Source: Chromatiales bacterium (GTDB lineage Bacteria > Pseudomonadota > Gammaproteobacteria > Chromatiales > Chromatiaceae). Taken from it: DNA of 36,340 bases. The notes beneath the pieces were generated by a model. The model made no database searches and was not told the DNA's origin. It was given only the letters and a program-made list of their open reading frames with translations. Made by a program: the position numbers and the translations under genes. Positions 34,227 through 36,340 of the stretch are shown one piece after another. Position 1 is the stretch's first letter, and every line of letters starts with the position of its first letter. The stretch lies in NCBI GenBank assembly GCA_022360905.1, contig JAKSBX010000118.1:1-36340 (forward strand), in the 5' to 3' direction.

Positions 34227-34838
34227 ATGAACACCCATCACATTGCCACGGGCATGAGAGCGCTATCCCAGGTCGACCGGGAACTCGAACAGGCTTTTGC
34301 GGAGATGGGGCCGCCACCGCCCCGCATTCGGCCAAAAGGGTTTGAGGCCTTCCTGTCCACAATCGTCAGTCAGCAAATCTCAACCGAAGTGGCTCGGGTG
34401 ATTTTGACTCGGGTGAAAGAATGCCTGCCAGAAATGTCCGCCGATGCGCTGTTAGCGACCAAGGATCAGGCACTACGCGAAGCCGGCTTGTCATCCCGAA
34501 AGATTGAATACGCCAAAGGCATGGCCGAGGCCGTCGTGTCGGGCAGTTTCGACATCCATGGCCTGGATGGGATGAGTGACGATGACGCGATAGCGAGCAT
34601 CATGGCTGTCCGGGGATTCGGTCGCTGGAGTGCCGAGATCTATCTGATGTTCTCACTGCAACGACAGGATATCTTTCCCGCCGACGACCTGGCCTTGAGA
34701 GTCGCACTGGGCCGACTGAAAAACCTGCCGGACAAACCAACAGCCAAACAGGCCCGAGAGCTGGTCGCTCATTGGTCGCCCTGGAGAAGCGTGGGTTCTC
34801 TGTTCCTCTGGCACTACTATCGGGGCGCCCCCACATAA
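34227..34838 (+). CDS. DNA-3-methyladenine glycosylase II family (AlkA-like, HhH-GPD)
   Basis: This base-excision repair enzyme removes alkylated bases from DNA. In 203 residues it has FEAFLSTIVSQQISTEVA (helical start), the helix-hairpin-helix ASIMAVRGFGRWSAEIYLMF (about 127-146) and the catalytic Asp in PADDLALRVALG (about 151-162). It lacks the N-terminal TBP-like domain of E. coli AlkA, as many bacterial forms do. It is preceded by a palindromic repeat and, on the other strand, by a possible Ada stub, so the locus may once have been an alkylation-repair pair. The start ATG at 34227 follows CTAAAGT with a weak ribosome site. Confidence 0.93.
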   Translation: MNTHHIATGMRALSQVDRELEQAFAEMGPPPPRIRPKGFEAFLSTIVSQQISTEVARVILTRVKECLPEMSADALLATKDQALREAGLSSRKIEYAKGMAEAVVSGSFDIHGLDGMSDDDAIASIMAVRGFGRWSAEIYLMFSLQRQDIFPADDLALRVALGRLKNLPDKPTAKQARELVAHWSPWRSVGSLFLWHYYRGAPT

Positions 34839-34903
34839 AGAAAAAGAAAACAAGCTGACCCTATCTTCCGATTGAATCTTTGCTTTGACAAAGGATTGTG
34901 GTG

Positions 34904-35260
34904 TTACGAAAAGATCACAAACAGCAGCCCTATCGCCCCAGGGACCGCCTGAATGATCAGGATCTTTCGGCTGGCAGTTGCCGCACCGTAAAGTCCCGCA
35001 ACCACTACACAGCTCAGGAAGAAAATCTTCACGCCGGTGCCATCGGTACCCAGAGCAATCCCCCAGAAAAGTCCGGCTGCCAGGAAACCGTTATACAAAC
35101 CTTGATTGGCTGCCAATACCTTCGTCATGGCTGCGGCCTCCCTGGAATGTCCGAACACACGCAGACCCAGCGGCTTATCCCAAAGAAACATCTCCATGAC
35201 AAGAAAACTGAGGTGCTGAAAGGCAATGAAACCGACAACGACGTCTGTTAGGAGTGACAT
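34904..35260 (-). CDS. DUF1304 family membrane protein
   Basis: The 118-residue protein has four hydrophobic helices and the DUF1304 features: an N-terminal AFQHLSFLVMEMFLWDKP, the NQGLYNGFLAAGLFWG segment (about 53-68) and a C-terminal ILIIQAVPGAIGLLFVIFS. Its function is unknown. It begins just downstream (40 bases) of the FMN reductase gene on the same strand, so the two may be cotranscribed. DUF1304 genes often sit near redox or stress genes. An overlapping + strand frame is a shadow. Confidence 0.92.
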   Translation of the reverse strand: MSLLTDVVVGFIAFQHLSFLVMEMFLWDKPLGLRVFGHSREAAAMTKVLAANQGLYNGFLAAGLFWGIALGTDGTGVKIFFLSCVVVAGLYGAATASRKILIIQAVPGAIGLLFVIFS

Positions 35261-35300
35261 TGCTTATCCGTGACGCCATGAATGACGCATCGTGAAACTG

Positions 35301-35879
35301 TCATGCATTCAGCTTGCCCACGGTAACCGCCAACTTCTTGCCAAGCGCCATAACAGATTGTTGCTTCCGATCATCCACCAGCGAACCATCCTCATTGAAA
35401 GCTTTAAAGGCCTGGGGAATAGCCTGTTGCTCAGGTAGCACCGTCACACCGATATTGGCCAGCAACATCCTTAAGAACACCAGTCCGCGAAGCCCACCCA
35501 GCGCGCCTGGGGACGCCGCGAGGATTACCGCAGTCTTACCCTGGAATGCCATCAGTGGCGGTTCATCGTCCGATTCGGCTCGCGATGCCCAGTCGATGAC
35601 GTTCTTCAGCAATGGAGAGAACGCACTGTTGTATTCCGGTGAAGCGATAATGAAGGCGTCGTGGTCGATGAGAAGTCTTTTAAATTGCAGGGCATTTTCC
35701 GGAATCCCCTGTTCACTCTCCAGATCCTGATTGAAGAGCGGCATTGGGTAATCCGCCAAATCGATCCGCGTGACATCAGCCCCGGCCGCTTCGGCCCCCG
35801 ATGCGGCAATCTTCAAGAGCCTTTTATTGAAAGAATCTCTCCTGCTGCTGCCTGCGAATGCAAGGATTCTCAGTGACAT
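35301..35879 (-). CDS. NADPH-dependent FMN reductase family protein
   Basis: The 192-residue flavodoxin-like protein has the phosphate-binding loop ILAFAGSSRRDSFNKRLL near its start, then FNQDLESEQGIPENA, the ASPEYNSAFSPLLKNVIDW flavin segment (about 75-95) and a later AASPGALGGLRGL. Family members (ChrR, AzoR- or ArsH-related) reduce quinones, chromate or azo compounds using NADPH. The frame is open to an ATG at 35903, but I choose the ATG at 35879 because a G-rich ribosome site lies just before it and the protein then begins at the first strand. The gene precedes the DUF1304 gene. A chromate-type transporter is 8 kb away, too far to link. Confidence 0.93.
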   Translation of the reverse strand: MSLRILAFAGSSRRDSFNKRLLKIAASGAEAAGADVTRIDLADYPMPLFNQDLESEQGIPENALQFKRLLIDHDAFIIASPEYNSAFSPLLKNVIDWASRAESDDEPPLMAFQGKTAVILAASPGALGGLRGLVFLRMLLANIGVTVLPEQQAIPQAFKAFNEDGSLVDDRKQQSVMALGKKLAVTVGKLNA

Positions 35880-36064
35880 AGTCCCCCCTTGGATGGCCGT
35901 CATACCTATCTCTCGACAGGAAGAGATGAAGTCAGTGTAGCTGACTTTTCCTCCGTGGAACGGTTAAGCGAATGCCAAAGCGGGAAACTAAATCGGTACA
36001 CCCAAAGTTTGTTTCCCATACTAAGGCCTCTAGGGTTTGTCGCGTTAGCCATTAAAATCAATGA

Positions 36065-36140
36065 GTTAACTGAAATTTATTTCATGAATGTCCCGAAATC
36101 AATGTTAACTGAAATTTATTTCATGAATGTCCCGAAATCA
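36065..36140. repeat. Tandem duplication, 39-bp unit, two copies
   Basis: The unit begins GTTAACTGAAATTTATTTCA and ends CCCGAAATCA; copy 1 starts at 36065 and copy 2 at 36104, identical over 37 bases. Each contains the perfect palindrome TGAAAT-TT-ATTTCA. A short third echo (CCGAAATCAT) follows. It lies immediately upstream of the hairpin cluster. Confidence 0.85.
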
Positions 36141-36164
36141 TATTCCGAAATCATAGAAACGACT

Positions 36165-36300
36165 TGAAAGCCAGACTCCAAGCGTCTCTTCTCCCTCAGG
36201 GAGACAAATCGGCGGGAAGCCGGTTTGCACGTCGAAGACGTCCAAAGGGTGACCCACAGGAATGTGAGTCATGTACGGAGAGGATGAGCCCCCCGCTATC
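36165..36300 (+). ncRNA. Candidate structured RNA (edge of a group II intron or HEARO-like element)
   Basis: Five short hairpins follow each other with little spacing: CTCCC-TCA-GGGAG (36191-36203), CGGC-GGGAA-GCCG (36210-36222), ACGTC-GAA-GACGT (36229-36241), GGGT-G-ACCC (36247-36255) and CAC-AGGAAT-GTG (36255-36266). Such dense hairpins in GC-rich sequence beside AT-rich repeats indicate a folded RNA. No protein frame in it looks real. The element likely continues past the right edge. Which class it is cannot be decided by eye. Confidence 0.45.
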
Positions 36301-36340
36301 AGAACTACTGAGCATTGAAAAGTCACTGTAATATCCTGGC

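Noticed and set aside
25495..35879. Chromate resistance system made of ChrA-type transporter and FMN reductase
   Set aside because: The genes are 8-9 kb apart with unrelated genes and IS scraps between; no chrB regulator seen.
36065..36140. CRISPR-like direct repeat
   Set aside because: Only two copies without any spacer between them, so a tandem duplication and not an array.
1..36340. tRNA, rRNA, CRISPR, toxin-antitoxin or phage-defence genes
   Set aside because: Looked for typical motifs and gene pairs on both strands and found none that I could support.

Overview
The window looks like chromosomal DNA of a heterotrophic or mixotrophic gammaproteobacterium. The protein style (TRAP transporter, NtrC-type phenol regulator, many c-di-GMP proteins, DUF599 and DUF2892 membrane proteins, secreted envelope hydrolases) recalls the marine sulfur-oxidising Chromatiales and symbiont-related lineages. 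That placement is an inference from family content, because no rRNA or other taxonomic marker is present. Most of the window has moderate GC, but about 28.2-31.7 kb is clearly AT-rich and looks acquired.

Layout, left to right. (1) 1-1162: a 5'-truncated TRAP large permease, then a decayed GGDEF/EAL gene (1273-1821). (2) 2.1-6.5 kb: three exported envelope proteins on the + strand: a PLD-type phosphatidyltransferase or phospholipase, a YiiX-type permuted papain-fold hydrolase and an unknown secreted coiled-coil protein. (3) 6.6-11.7 kb: an aromatic meta-cleavage locus. A minus-strand operon of catechol 2,3-dioxygenase, a GlcG/HbpS-like protein, 4-oxalocrotonate tautomerase and a PanE-family reductase is preceded by an internally deleted XylT/DmpQ-type ferredoxin and a well-formed sigma-54 promoter. 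A DmpR/MopR-type regulator diverges from it and retains the phenol- and zinc-binding residues. (4) 11.8-16.7 kb: small and medium membrane proteins (DUF2892, DUF599, a membrane-bound C13 caspase-like peptidase), a short conserved protein, a previously unlisted 41-residue membrane peptide and a shortened secreted protein. (5) 16.7-24.2 kb: a signalling block with a 1513-residue receptor (solute-binding sensor, PAS, GAF, GGDEF, EAL), a PhnD-like binding protein and a chemoreceptor. (6) 24.3-28.0 kb: a sulfotransferase, a two-domain chromate-type transporter and an AhpD-like protein. (7) 28.0-33.9 kb: a mosaic of IS91-family transposase scraps, a second sulfotransferase, a Wzx-type flippase, a frameshifted small protein, an HD-GYP phosphodiesterase and an apparent Ada N-terminal stub. 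(8) 34.2-36.3 kb: an AlkA-like glycosylase, a DUF1304 protein, an NADPH-dependent FMN reductase, a 39-bp tandem repeat and a run of hairpins that looks like structured RNA continuing off the right edge.

How it fits together: the clearest functional unit is phenol/catechol catabolism under sigma-54 control, but it is partial. It has no phenol hydroxylase, semialdehyde dehydrogenase, hydratase, decarboxylase or aldolase, and its reactivating ferredoxin is broken. The second theme is c-di-GMP and chemosensory signalling (one intact GGDEF-EAL, one HD-GYP, one dead GGDEF-EAL, one MCP with a binding protein). The third theme is genome decay: I count at least four disrupted genes and three IS91 fragments, most of them on the minus strand. 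I saw no CRISPR array, tRNA, rRNA or known defence system. The most novel-looking items are the deletion-scarred ferredoxin, the GGDEF/EAL microhomology fusion, the three-gene exported envelope locus and the structured right-edge element.
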